Below are positions 27,476 to 35,993 of a stretch of DNA of 64,000 nucleotides, in pieces. The notes under the pieces are model-generated. The model saw nothing but the letters and a program-made list of their open reading frames with translations, searched no databases and was not told the DNA's origin. The translations under genes and the position numbers were made by a program. Source of the stretch: Roseovarius azorensis (GTDB taxonomy: Bacteria > Pseudomonadota > Alphaproteobacteria > Rhodobacterales > Rhodobacteraceae). The stretch is taken from positions 118,398 to 182,397 of the forward strand of contig NZ_FOAG01000008.1 of the NCBI RefSeq assembly GCF_900109455.1. The letters run 5' to 3'. Each line of letters starts with the position of its first letter. Position 1 is the stretch's first letter.

Positions 27476-28498
27476 TCAGGTACCCTGCCCCGGTCCCGAA
27501 TCGCAGAGTCGCGGTTCATATAGAACATGACAGCCCCGCCCCCGCGCCTTGGCCGCATAGAGTGCCAGATCCGCATCGGCCAGCATCTGCGCCGGATCCG
27601 GGGTCTCGTAGCCGCAACTGAGCGTCGCGCCGATACTGCCTGAAATCCGGCAGTCCTGCCCGCCATGATCTATCGGCTCTTGCAGCCGCGCGATCAGCCG
27701 CTGCGCAGTTTCATCCAGACGGGATCGCGCGGTCAAACCGACAAGGATCAGCACGAATTCGTCGCCACCGACCCGGACGATCAGATCCTCGGCGCGCAGC
27801 ACCGACAGCATGCGCTGCGCCGCCACCTGCAACACATGATCGCCCGCAACATGCCCCAGCGTGTCGTTCACCTGCTTGAAAAAATCGAGATCGAGATGCA
27901 TCAGCGCGAAATCCTGTTCGCTCTGCATCAGCCGGTCGAGCACCCGGTCAAGCGCCCGCCGGTTGCCCAGCCCGGTCAGTGTATCGGTCAGCGCCTGTTC
28001 CTCCGCCGCGCGCCGCGCGCCCTGAAGACGCAGGTTCAGCTTCCGCGAAGCCTCCATCGCGGCGGATTTCGCCTCGATCAGATAGAGCATTTCGGTGGTC
28101 GGATCCGTCACCGCGAAATCCTTGCCGGTGAGGTTGAAATCGCGCACCGCCTCGACCACCGAAATCCCGAAGGACAGGTTCACCACCGCGCCGCTGCCAA
28201 GGTCCGGCGCGTCAGGCAGGGCAAAGAGCGCACCGTTCAGCCCGATGCGCGGCCTTTCCCGGTGCCGCAGTTTCAGCCGCGTGCCGTGACAGGCCCGCAG
28301 CCCGGCCATGTCCACTATCCCGCGCGGACGGCGCAGTTCAAAGACCTCCAGAAACCGGCGCCCGCTCAGCGGCTGTTGCGCAAACACATTGCGCAGCGTC
28401 GGTCCGGCATGCACCACACGCCCCCCGGCATCGAGGACCACATGCATCGGACAGAGCATATCCAGTAACCCGCAGAGCGCATCATCGCTCACGCTCAT
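27476..28498 (-). CDS. Diguanylate cyclase with H-NOX-associated sensor domain
   Basis: 340 residues. The N-terminal 130 or so residues resemble the H-NOX-associated (HNOBA, PAS-like) domain, followed by a short helix (about 140-170) and a GGDEF domain with an intact GGDEF at 244-248. An RxxD inhibitory site (RAED, 235-238) sits five residues upstream, so product inhibition is likely. It makes cyclic di-GMP. Its ATG overlaps the stop of the H-NOX gene (ATGA), the standard arrangement in which H-NOX controls the cyclase in response to nitric oxide. Confidence 0.9.
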   Translation of the reverse strand: MSVSDDALCGLLDMLCPMHVVLDAGGRVVHAGPTLRNVFAQQPLSGRRFLEVFELRRPRGIVDMAGLRACHGTRLKLRHRERPRIGLNGALFALPDAPDLGSGAVVNLSFGISVVEAVRDFNLTGKDFAVTDPTTEMLYLIEAKSAAMEASRKLNLRLQGARRAAEEQALTDTLTGLGNRRALDRVLDRLMQSEQDFALMHLDLDFFKQVNDTLGHVAGDHVLQVAAQRMLSVLRAEDLIVRVGGDEFVLILVGLTARSRLDETAQRLIARLQEPIDHGGQDCRISGSIGATLSCGYETPDPAQMLADADLALYAAKARGRGCHVLYEPRLCDSGPGQGT

Positions 28499-29097
28499 GA
28501 CGGATGCCCCCGCGCACCAAGGTCAAATGCCCGGCCATGCGCAAACGCCTCTTCCAGAAGGTGAATTCCGATCATCTCGTGGCTTTCGGCGATGCCGCGA
28601 TATTCCATCAGCACCAGCGCGCCATAATCGTCGGCCATGGCGCGCAACACACCCATCATCACCGGACCAAAGCGCAGGTCATGGCCATCCGGCAGCCCGA
28701 CATGCAGACAATACCACCCATCGTCATGATCCGTCAGCTCCAGCGACGGCAGGTCGAGATCGGTCACAGCCAGCCGCGCCCGTTCCGGCAGATCGTCGAG
28801 GGAATGCAGGAAATCGACGAAATCCACCCCGCTGAAGCGCAGCAGGCGACGCAGCGCGTCACTCTGCGGGTTGGAGACCAGATAGGTGCCGATATCCTCC
28901 AGAAGATCGTCACGCCCGCGTTCCAGCCGCGCCGCCACGGCCGCCAGAACCCGCCCGGTGACCTGCGGCTCATAGAGCAGCATTGCCTCGAACTCGGTAT
29001 AACCAAGATCCAGACGCCGGATCGTGTCGATCCAGACCTCGCGCCCATAGGTGTCGCGGACGAATCTTTCGATGGCGCGGTTGACCAGCCCGTGCAT
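28495..29097 (-). CDS. H-NOX haem nitric-oxide-sensing protein (divergent)
   Basis: 200 residues, opening MHGLVNRAIERFVRDTYG as H-NOX proteins do. His98 (VDFVDFLHSLDDL) is in place for the proximal haem ligand. The usual YxSxR haem-propionate motif is replaced by Y129-C-L-H-V133, so haem binding may be altered. I chose the ATG at 29097, preceded by AAGGA; the longer frame to 29199 adds a poorly conserved, basic N-terminus. A TATAGA-like -10 lies near 29150. It is coupled to the diguanylate cyclase. Confidence 0.85.
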   Translation of the reverse strand: MHGLVNRAIERFVRDTYGREVWIDTIRRLDLGYTEFEAMLLYEPQVTGRVLAAVAARLERGRDDLLEDIGTYLVSNPQSDALRRLLRFSGVDFVDFLHSLDDLPERARLAVTDLDLPSLELTDHDDGWYCLHVGLPDGHDLRFGPVMMGVLRAMADDYGALVLMEYRGIAESHEMIGIHLLEEAFAHGRAFDLGARGHPS

Positions 29098-29230
29098 TTT
29101 CCTTTCCCCTCGCATGGACCGAGACTGGCACGCCGCCGTTAACAAGCCCTCTATATCTAGAATGCCATCGATTTTTTCGCGCCACGCCCGCCTTGCCATC
29201 GCGGCGGCACGTTGCTACATCGTGGTGTAT

Positions 29231-29312
29231 CCGTTGGGGTGCCCGTTCAGGGCTGAGAGGCGATGCGCCAACCCACCGAACCTGATCCGGCTCGCACCGG
29301 CGTAGGGAACGG
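29231..29312 (+). ncRNA. TPP riboswitch (THI element)
   Basis: All conserved elements of the thiamine pyrophosphate aptamer are visible in order: the P1 stem CCGTT (29231-29235) with AACGG (29308-29312), GGGGTGCCC, GGCTGAGAGG, CGCCAACCCACCGAACCTGATC and CGGCGTAGGGAAC. It lies 62 bp before the ATPase gene, so thiamine pyrophosphate should switch off the thiZ-tenA-thiX unit, probably by sequestering the AGAGGA site near 29363. Confidence 0.95.
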
Positions 29313-29373
29313 AGACCGCGCAACCCGCGCCTTTCCCCCTTGCACCCGCGATCCGCCTGCCGAGAGGACGCCG

Positions 29374-30102
29374 ATGCGCTCTGCCCCGCCCGCACTCACC
29401 ATCGACGGCTCTGCCCGGATTGGCGGGCTGTCTGTCTTTGGCCCGCTGCGCCTGAGGCTGGCCGCCGGGCGCATCACCTGCCTTCTGGGCCCCTCGGGCG
29501 TGGGCAAGACGACGCTCTTGCGGCTGATCGCGGGCGTCGATGACGCAACCGAGTTCACCGGCACGATCACCGCCTCCGACGGGTTGCCGCTCGGGGGGCG
29601 CATGGCGCTGATGGCACAGGGCGATCTGTTGCTGCCCTGGCTTGATGTGCTGGGCAATGTGACGCTGGGCGCGCGGCTGCGCGGCGCGGGGCGCGACACG
29701 CAACGCGCGCTGCGCATTCTCGACCGCATGGGCCTTGCCGATCATGCGCATAAACGCCCCCACGCGCTCTCGGGTGGTCAGAAACAACGCGTGGCGCTGG
29801 CCCGCACGCTGATGGAGGATCGCCCGATCATCCTGTTGGACGAGCCGTTCTCGGCGCTCGACGCGCGCACCCGCGCACAGATGCAGGATCTGACCGCCGC
29901 ACATCTGGCGGGCCGCACCGTGCTGATGGTCACCCATGACCCGGCAGAGGCGGCGCGCATGGGCCATGCCATCCATATCCTGTCCGAGACCGGGCTGGAG
30001 GATGTCCCGCCGCCGCCCGCCCCGGTGCCCCGCGCGGTGGATGATCCCGAAACGCTTGCCACGCAGGGCCGTCTTTTCGCGCGCCTGCGCGCGCCCGCCT
30101 GA
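29374..30102 (+). CDS. thiZ: ABC transporter ATPase for a thiamine precursor (ThiZ-like)
   Basis: 242 residues. Walker A is LLGPSGVGKTTLLRL, the signature is LSGGQKQRVALARTL, Walker B is IILLDEPFSALD, and the H-loop is MVTHDPAEAA. I chose the ATG at 29374 with AGAGGA upstream; the frame extends back into the riboswitch. The TPP riboswitch and the tenA and permease partners point to import of hydroxymethylpyrimidine or a related thiamine precursor (ThiXYZ type), not a generic nitrate/taurine system. Confidence 0.88.
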   Translation: MRSAPPALTIDGSARIGGLSVFGPLRLRLAAGRITCLLGPSGVGKTTLLRLIAGVDDATEFTGTITASDGLPLGGRMALMAQGDLLLPWLDVLGNVTLGARLRGAGRDTQRALRILDRMGLADHAHKRPHALSGGQKQRVALARTLMEDRPIILLDEPFSALDARTRAQMQDLTAAHLAGRTVLMVTHDPAEAARMGHAIHILSETGLEDVPPPPAPVPRAVDDPETLATQGRLFARLRAPA

Positions 30103-30114
30103 CAGGAGAAATTG

Positions 30115-30771
30115 ATGCGCCCCACCGATCATCTCAAATCCCTCGTGGCCGAGGACTGGCAGGCCGCCACCCGTCACGCCTTTACCGATCAGCTTGCCGC
30201 GGGCACGCTGCGCGAGGATCGCATGCTGGCCTATCTGCAACAGGATTACCTCTTCATCGAGGGTTTCGTGCGCCTGCTCGCCTCGGCCATCGCCCATGCG
30301 CCCAGCCTGCCCGACGCGATCCCGGCGGCGCAGTTCCTGGGACTGATCTCGGGCCCCGAGAACACCTATTTCCTGCGCGCGATCGAGGCGCTGGGCGGGC
30401 AGGTTTCGCCCCCTGCCCCGGCCCATCCGGTGACCGTGGACTTCCAGAACCTGATGCAGCAGGCCGCGCACTCGGGGCGCTATGCGCAGATGATCGCGGT
30501 GCTGAGCGTTGCCGAATGGACCTATCTCGACTGGGCCAGCCCGCATGCGGACAAGGCCGCGAACCTTCCCTTCTGGTTCGGCGAATGGATCACGCTGCAC
30601 AGCGGGCGGGATTTTGAGGGCGTGGTGGCCCATCTGCGCGGCCAGCTCGATCAGGTCTGGCCAACGCTCTCGACCGAGGATCAGCAGGCGGCGCGTGCGG
30701 CCTTTGTCACCACCACCCGCCTCGAACGCGCCTTCTTCGACGCGGCCCTTGCAGGATACCCCGCGTCATGA
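30115..30771 (+). CDS. tenA: TenA-family thiamine salvage protein (cysteine-free, TenA_E-like)
   Basis: 218 residues with the all-helical TenA fold pattern: FTDQLAAGTLREDRMLAYLQQDYLFIEGF near the start, and SVAEWTYLDWA where classical TenA has its catalytic cysteine. There is no cysteine anywhere in the protein, so it belongs to the TenA_E type rather than the Cys-dependent aminopyrimidine hydrolases. TenA_E proteins also act in thiamine-degradation product salvage. It starts 12 bp after thiZ with AGGAG upstream, and overlaps the permease gene (ATGA). Confidence 0.88.
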   Translation: MRPTDHLKSLVAEDWQAATRHAFTDQLAAGTLREDRMLAYLQQDYLFIEGFVRLLASAIAHAPSLPDAIPAAQFLGLISGPENTYFLRAIEALGGQVSPPAPAHPVTVDFQNLMQQAAHSGRYAQMIAVLSVAEWTYLDWASPHADKAANLPFWFGEWITLHSGRDFEGVVAHLRGQLDQVWPTLSTEDQQAARAAFVTTTRLERAFFDAALAGYPAS

Positions 30772-31508
30772 GCCGCCTTGTCACCATCGCCGCCTCCACG
30801 GCGCTCGCCATCGTGCTCTGGCAGGCGCTGGTGACGCTGGCGGGCCTGCCGCCGTTCATCCTGCCGGGGCCGGGCCGCGTGGCGGAAACGCTCTGGGCCA
30901 GCCGCGCGCTCATCGCCCATCACGCGACGATCACCGCCGCCGAGGTGCTGATCGGCCTCGCCCTGGGCGCGGGGCTTGGCGGGCTCTCGGCCATCGGGCT
31001 GGCCGCCTCGCCCATGGCGCGCCGCCTGATCCGCCCGATGATGGTGTTCAGCCAGGCGATCCCGGTCTTTGCCCTGGCCCCCATCCTGACGCTCTGGCTG
31101 GGCTACGGGCTATGGTCCAAGGTCGCCATGGCGCTCCTGATCATCTACTTCCCCGTGACCTCGGCCTTTTTCGACGCGCTGATGCGCACGCCGCAGCACT
31201 GGCTGGATCTGGCCCGCGTGATGGGCGCGAACCGCCCGCGCCTGATGTGGCATATCCGCGTGCCCGCCGCCCTGCCGGGATTTGCCTCGGGCCTGCGTCT
31301 GGCCGCCGTCTACGCCCCCATCGGCGCGATCATCGGCGAATGGGTGGGCGCGTCCAAAGGGCTGGGCTATCTCATGCTGCTGGCCAACGGGCGGGCCAAG
31401 ATCGACCTCATGTTCGCCGCCCTGATCGTGCTGGCGATCCTGACGCTCTTGCTGCACGCCGGGGTGGACCGGGGGTGTCGGCGGTGGCTGGATGGGGGGG
31501 CGGCCTGA
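30768..31508 (+). CDS. thiX: ABC transporter permease (ThiX-like)
   Basis: 246 residues with six or so membrane segments and the EAA-type loop GEWVGASKGLGYLMLLANG. It is of the nitrate/taurine/HMP permease family and is translationally coupled to tenA. With thiZ it would form the membrane part of a thiamine-precursor importer. The periplasmic binding protein (ThiY) that normally accompanies it is absent from this locus. The gene ends in a G-run just before a dispersed-element variant. Confidence 0.87.
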   Translation: MSRLVTIAASTALAIVLWQALVTLAGLPPFILPGPGRVAETLWASRALIAHHATITAAEVLIGLALGAGLGGLSAIGLAASPMARRLIRPMMVFSQAIPVFALAPILTLWLGYGLWSKVAMALLIIYFPVTSAFFDALMRTPQHWLDLARVMGANRPRLMWHIRVPAALPGFASGLRLAAVYAPIGAIIGEWVGASKGLGYLMLLANGRAKIDLMFAALIVLAILTLLLHAGVDRGCRRWLDGGAA

Positions 31509-31533
31509 GGCTTCTTCTTGGTCCAAATACCCG
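31509..31533 (-). repeat. Dispersed element, truncated variant (copy 3)
   Basis: On the minus strand this reads CGGGTATTTGGACCAAGAAGAAGCC, resembling the distal part (GAGGTATTT...GGCCAGATGAAG) of the elements at 1733 and 11591 but without the hairpin. The rest of the 113-bp gap to the next gene is GC-rich, with no gene or clear promoter seen. Confidence 0.5.
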
Positions 31534-31621
31534 AATCCGACCGCCGCCCCGATCGCCCGCGCCACAAAAAAGAGCGCCTCCCGCCCGAATACCTCCCGAA
31601 TTCCCGCCATAGGGTAGCGGC

Positions 31622-32362
31622 ATGAGTGTCATGCCCCCGAGCCCTACCCTTGCTCCGCCGCGCCTGTCGGTCTTTGTCGATGCCGACAACATCAGCGCGG
31701 CGCAGGCCGGAACCATCCTTGCGCTTGCTTGCCACCACGGGGCGCCAGACCTCGTGCGCGCCTATGGCAATGCCTGCCTGCTGCCCGATTGGGACAAGGT
31801 GCCCGGCTTTCACTTCGTCCATTCCGGCAGCGGCAAGAACGCCACCGACATGCTGATCTGCCTTGATGCCATGGAACGCGCGCTTTCGGATCAATGCGGG
31901 ACGGTCCTGCTCGTCAGTTCAGATCAGGACTTCACCCATCTCGCCACCCGCCTGCGCGAGCGCGGCCTGACCGTGATCGGCGCAGGAGAGGCCAAGACCG
32001 CAAAACGGTTTCGGGCAGCGTGTTCGGAGTTTCATGTGCTTGTAAACAAGACAGCATGTCCCTCCGACAGATCTTCCCCCGCCACACAACCAGCAAGGCA
32101 GGTGTCCACAGAAGCCCCGACTGACCTGGATCAGGATATCCGGAATGTGATCCGGTCCAAATGCACGGACAAAACCGGTTATGAGATCGCATTGCTCTCG
32201 GCGCACATGTTCAGGATCCACGGCGTGAAGATCAGCGCAAAGCCCGAGAAGACTTGGCGTGGCTACCTTGCCAAACGCCCCGCACTTTACACTCTCGACC
32301 CCAAAGGCCCAAACGCCAAGGTCCGCTACAAGCCCGAAGCCTTTAAGACCGCGACCGACTGA
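31622..32362 (+). CDS. NYN-domain ribonuclease with C-terminal LOTUS/OST-HTH-like domain
   Basis: 246 residues. The N-terminal 130 residues form a NYN (LabA-like, PIN-related) nuclease domain: VFVDADNIS (first Asp), GKNATDMLICLDAME and VSSDQDFTHLA supply the acidic active site. A low-complexity linker (about 140-165) leads to a C-terminal segment (DIRNVIRSKCTDKTGYEIALLSAHM) resembling an OST-HTH/LOTUS RNA-binding domain. It probably cleaves RNA; the target is unknown. It stands alone, convergent with the MttB-family gene. Confidence 0.82.
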   Translation: MSVMPPSPTLAPPRLSVFVDADNISAAQAGTILALACHHGAPDLVRAYGNACLLPDWDKVPGFHFVHSGSGKNATDMLICLDAMERALSDQCGTVLLVSSDQDFTHLATRLRERGLTVIGAGEAKTAKRFRAACSEFHVLVNKTACPSDRSSPATQPARQVSTEAPTDLDQDIRNVIRSKCTDKTGYEIALLSAHMFRIHGVKISAKPEKTWRGYLAKRPALYTLDPKGPNAKVRYKPEAFKTATD

Positions 32363-32373
32363 AGCCGCCCCCC

Positions 32374-33936
32374 TCAGAAATCCGTCGGTGCCCCGCCCTC
32401 GGCCTTGCGCCTTGCCACGAAATCCGCCAGCTCCTCGCGAACCCCATCATCCATCGGCGGCGCCTCGAACCCTGCGATGATATCCTGAAACACCTGATGC
32501 GCACGCGCCGGCGTCCAGACCGCACCTGCCGCCTCCCAGGCCTCGTAGTTGCGCCAGTCGCTGAGGAAGGGCTGGTAGAACGCGGTCGTATAGCGGTCCT
32601 GCGTATGCTGGATGCCAAAGAAATGACCCTTGTCGCCCACCTCCCGGATCGCCTCGACGGCGATCTCGTCAGGGCCGGTAGCCCAGAGCATCGGGTCCAT
32701 GTAGCGTTGAATCTGTTGCAATATCTCACAATCCATGACGAATTTCTCCGGGCTGGCGATCAGCCCGCCCTCCAGCCACCCGGCGGCGTGATAGACCATA
32801 TGCGCCCCCGCCTGCACCGCCGACCAGAGGCTGTTCGACGTCTCCCACATCGCCTGCCCGTCGGGCACGTTTGCGGCGCAGACACCGCTCGCCCGCATCG
32901 GCAGACGATAGAACCGCACCAGTTGGCCGGTCATCTGCGTCGCGCGCATGTATTCCGGCGTCCCAAAGGCGGGCGCACCGGATTTCATGTCCACATTCGA
33001 GGTGAACGTGCCAATGGCACAGGGCGCGCCCGGTCGGATGATCTGCGCCAGCACCACGGCGCAAAGCGCCTCGGCGATCGACTGCGCCACGGCGCCCGCC
33101 ATCGTCACCGGGGCCATGGCCCCCGCCAGCGTGAAGGGCGTGACCACCAGCCCCTGCCCGCGCCGCGCCAGACGCATCCAGCCATCCAGCATCGGATAGT
33201 CATGCTTGAGCGGCGAGGTGGAGTTGATGTTTGTATACATCCGCGGAGAGGCCTCGAATTCCTCGTGGCTCAGACCCCCGGCAATCCGCACCATCTCCAT
33301 CACATCCTCGACCCGCTCGGCGCCGAGGCTGTAGGCATGCATCGCCTTGTCGGTCAGCGTCAGCTTGTCGTAGAGCACATCGAGATGCCGGACACTGGCG
33401 TGAATATCCTGCGGCTCGACCGGATAGCCGCCCGCGAAATGGATGCAGTTGAAATACTGCGTCAGCTTCAGCAGGTTCTGGCACATCTCGCGCGTACCCG
33501 AGACCTTGCGCCCGATCTTCATGTCCCAGTAGCTTGGCGGCGAGGATACATTGCCAAAATTGAGATGATTGCCACCGATGGTGATGCTGCGCTCGGGATT
33601 GCGCGGCGTGATGGTCCAGCTTTCGGGCGCCTTGCCGATCATCTCCATGACGAAATCACGGCCCATACGGACATTCTCGCCGTTGATCTCGCAGCCGCCC
33701 GAGGCGCGCAGGATCCCGACGGCCTCAGGGTTCAGGAACTCGATCCCGATTTCTTCGAGGATCCGCATCGCCCCGTCATGGATCGCCAGCACCCCCGCCT
33801 GATCCAGAGGCTCTGTCGGGCGATCACGGTTGATTGGCGGGTTCCACGGCATCTGTTCGATGACGGCGCTGCCGCGCCGCGCAGCCCCGCCTGCGCGCCC
33901 GCCGCTTCGTGTCCTGCGTTTGAGATCTTCGGCCAT
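32374..33936 (-). CDS. MttB-family (trimethylamine methyltransferase-like) protein, non-pyrrolysine
   Basis: 520 residues, aligning with the MttB/glycine betaine methyltransferase superfamily (NFGNVSSPPSYWDM, TGQLVRFYRLPMRASGVCA, HMVYHAAGWLEGGL). It has no in-frame amber codon, so it is a non-pyrrolysine homologue and likely acts on a quaternary amine such as glycine betaine, passing the methyl group to a corrinoid protein. No corrinoid protein or its reactivator is encoded nearby, so the acceptor must be elsewhere. The basic N-terminus (about 25 residues) is outside the conserved domain. Confidence 0.82.
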   Translation of the reverse strand: MAEDLKRRTRSGGRAGGAARRGSAVIEQMPWNPPINRDRPTEPLDQAGVLAIHDGAMRILEEIGIEFLNPEAVGILRASGGCEINGENVRMGRDFVMEMIGKAPESWTITPRNPERSITIGGNHLNFGNVSSPPSYWDMKIGRKVSGTREMCQNLLKLTQYFNCIHFAGGYPVEPQDIHASVRHLDVLYDKLTLTDKAMHAYSLGAERVEDVMEMVRIAGGLSHEEFEASPRMYTNINSTSPLKHDYPMLDGWMRLARRGQGLVVTPFTLAGAMAPVTMAGAVAQSIAEALCAVVLAQIIRPGAPCAIGTFTSNVDMKSGAPAFGTPEYMRATQMTGQLVRFYRLPMRASGVCAANVPDGQAMWETSNSLWSAVQAGAHMVYHAAGWLEGGLIASPEKFVMDCEILQQIQRYMDPMLWATGPDEIAVEAIREVGDKGHFFGIQHTQDRYTTAFYQPFLSDWRNYEAWEAAGAVWTPARAHQVFQDIIAGFEAPPMDDGVREELADFVARRKAEGGAPTDF

Positions 33937-34036
33937 GTGACGCCCTCCAGTGCTCGCTTGAAACCACGAAACACCGCCCCGGTGCGCGCCACATGCCGCT
34001 TTGCGACTTATGCTGTCGTTTTTGCTTTTCCGCCTG

Positions 34037-34936
34037 TCACGTTCCGGCCACTTGCGCCCGCCGCGCCGCTCGCTTGCCGGCGAACCAGAGATAAATCGCC
34101 AGGCTACCCACCACGATCACGCCCCCCGCCAGCATCATGCCGGTCGGACCTTCCCCCGTCCCCAACCAGACCCAGAGCGGCCCCAGAACCGTCTCAAGCA
34201 GCAACAGGAGACTGACATTCGAGGCATGTGTGTAGCGCGAGGCCAGCGACAGCGCAAAGAACGACACCGGCAGGATCACCAGCCCGCAGACCGCAATCGC
34301 CCAGACCTCGCCCTGCATCATCGCCGCGGGTCCGGTCACGATCACGCCGGTCGCACCCGCCAGCACCGCACCAAGACCGATCACCAGCAGGATCGGCAAT
34401 TCGGGACGCGCCCGCAGGATCACGAAGTTGAGCGCCAGCACCATCGCCACGCCAAGACCCGCCAGCGCCCCCCAGAGCGCCGCGCGGTCGAACGTCACGC
34501 CATCGTGGCCGCCGCCAAACACTGCCAGCGCGATCCCCGCCATCACAGCCGCAATCGTCACCCATGTCGCGGTCCGCGTCGGCTCACCGATGATGACCCG
34601 CGCGAAGAGCGCGGCAAAAACCGGTACTGTCGCCACAGCGAACAGAACCACCGCCACCGGCGCATGAGCTATGCCGAGGCTGAACAGCGTCGCGTTGAAA
34701 TACTGGCAGACGACAATGCCGATGCCGAACCCGCCACCCAGAATCCCCAGATCCCGCAGGCGGTGGCCGCTCGTCAACGCCCAGAGCACCAGCATAACGG
34801 CACCCATCAACAGGCCGCGCCAGCCCACCATCTGATAGCCGCCCATGCCCGACCACCGCATGAACAGCGCATCCGGCGTCAGCATCAGCGCACCGAACGT
34901 CGCCAGCGCCAGACCGAACAGCGGATGCCGCGTCAT
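34037..34936 (-). CDS. EamA/DMT-superfamily membrane exporter
   Basis: 299 residues with ten predicted membrane helices in two EamA repeats; the start at 34936 overlaps the HAD gene stop (ATGA). Longer in-frame sequence upstream lies inside that gene. Members export small metabolites; the substrate cannot be deduced. The operon order is DUF3572, HAD phosphatase, exporter. Confidence 0.85.
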   Translation of the reverse strand: MTRHPLFGLALATFGALMLTPDALFMRWSGMGGYQMVGWRGLLMGAVMLVLWALTSGHRLRDLGILGGGFGIGIVVCQYFNATLFSLGIAHAPVAVVLFAVATVPVFAALFARVIIGEPTRTATWVTIAAVMAGIALAVFGGGHDGVTFDRAALWGALAGLGVAMVLALNFVILRARPELPILLVIGLGAVLAGATGVIVTGPAAMMQGEVWAIAVCGLVILPVSFFALSLASRYTHASNVSLLLLLETVLGPLWVWLGTGEGPTGMMLAGGVIVVGSLAIYLWFAGKRAARRAQVAGT

Positions 34937-35625
34937 GCGGTCAGCCAGTCCGGGATATACCCGATATCGGGCAGCACCACATCGGCCAGCGGCGCCAGAT
35001 CGGCGCGCGTCGCGGTGCCGGTCAGCACGCCCACACATTGCATCCCCGCCGCGCGACCGGCGATCAGGTCATGCGTGCTGTCGCCCACCATGACCACGCG
35101 CCGGGGCTCCAGCGCGACGGCGCGGGCAAAGGCCAGCAACGGCCCCGGCGCGGGTTTGGCTCCGAACCCCGAGTCGAACCCGGCGACAAAATCGAAATGC
35201 TCCAGCACGCCCGCAGCACCCAGGTGCGCGCGCGCGCCGTATTCGGTGTCGTTGGTCATCACCCCCAGCCGCAGCCCGCGTGCCGCCAGACCCTCCAGAT
35301 AGGGTGCGAGCGGCACGGCGGGCGTCAGAGGGGCATGTTCCGCACTCTGCGTGAGCTGTTGCTCGATCTCGTCGACCACGCGCCCCGGCAGGGCACGCGC
35401 CAGACATTCCGCCACTTCGCGGTTGGTGCAGGCGATGACCGGGCTTGTCGGGTGAAACCGGCGGGCGTCCAGATCGTAATGCGCCTCCGCGGCAACCCGC
35501 GACATCACGGCCAGATCCCCACCCGCAAGATCATGGATCACCGCATGCCCCCAGACGCTCCAGGTGGCGTGAAAATCAAACAGCGTTCCGTCCTTGTCGA
35601 ACAGGATCCCGTCCGCGCGCGTCAT
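34933..35625 (-). CDS. HAD-family phosphatase (phosphoglycolate phosphatase-like)
   Basis: 230 residues with the HAD motifs in order: LFDKDGTLFDFHATW (nucleophile Asp), GVMTNDTEYG (motif II) and VMVGDSTHDLIAGRAAGM (motif IV), with KPAPGPL supplying the Lys. A cap domain lies between motifs I and II. Its substrate is probably a small phosphoester; phosphoglycolate is only one option. It overlaps its neighbours on both sides by ATGA junctions. Confidence 0.86.
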   Translation of the reverse strand: MTRADGILFDKDGTLFDFHATWSVWGHAVIHDLAGGDLAVMSRVAAEAHYDLDARRFHPTSPVIACTNREVAECLARALPGRVVDEIEQQLTQSAEHAPLTPAVPLAPYLEGLAARGLRLGVMTNDTEYGARAHLGAAGVLEHFDFVAGFDSGFGAKPAPGPLLAFARAVALEPRRVVMVGDSTHDLIAGRAAGMQCVGVLTGTATRADLAPLADVVLPDIGYIPDWLTA

Positions 35626-35906
35626 GTCCAGCTGACCTGTCTGCCGCCGGGCAGGCTTGCCCGCGCCATCATCGGTGTTTCATATTTCAGCCCCTTCTGA
35701 TCGCAGAACGCCACGACCCAGGCGTCATCCATCATCAGGAAATCCAGCACCGCGCCCAGAAACTCCGGTTCTGCCGCGCGGGCGCGCAGATCGGTCTCGG
35801 ACGCGCCGGTCGCCCCCAGGAACACCGGCAAAAGGGCGTCATTGCCTGCCAGCCAGGCGAGGGCCTGCAAGGCGATTGTCTCGGCGTAATCCTGCTGCAT
35901 CGTCAT
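35622..35906 (-). CDS. DUF3572 family protein
   Basis: 94 residues (MTMQQDYAETIALQALAWLA to ASLPGGRQVSWT), a small protein family of unknown function common in alphaproteobacteria. It has no membrane segment. It lies divergent from a pleD-like gene, a common setting in related genomes, and its stop overlaps the start of the HAD phosphatase. A second ATG at 35900 is also possible. Confidence 0.82.
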   Translation of the reverse strand: MTMQQDYAETIALQALAWLAGNDALLPVFLGATGASETDLRARAAEPEFLGAVLDFLMMDDAWVVAFCDQKGLKYETPMMARASLPGGRQVSWT

Positions 35907-35993
35907 CCTGGTTAATTTCCGGAAAGGTTTTCTTAACCTCTGCAATGGATAGTGAACCGATTGCAAAGGGCAAGCACTAAAGGCATCGGGGCA

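Noticed and set aside
32374..33936. Pyrrolysine-type trimethylamine methyltransferase
   Set aside because: There is no in-frame TAG in the coding sequence, and no pylTSBCD genes in the window.
32497..35302. Long plus-strand frames opposite the MttB-family and exporter genes
   Set aside because: Low-complexity Arg/His/Gln-rich translations typical of antisense frames in high-GC DNA.
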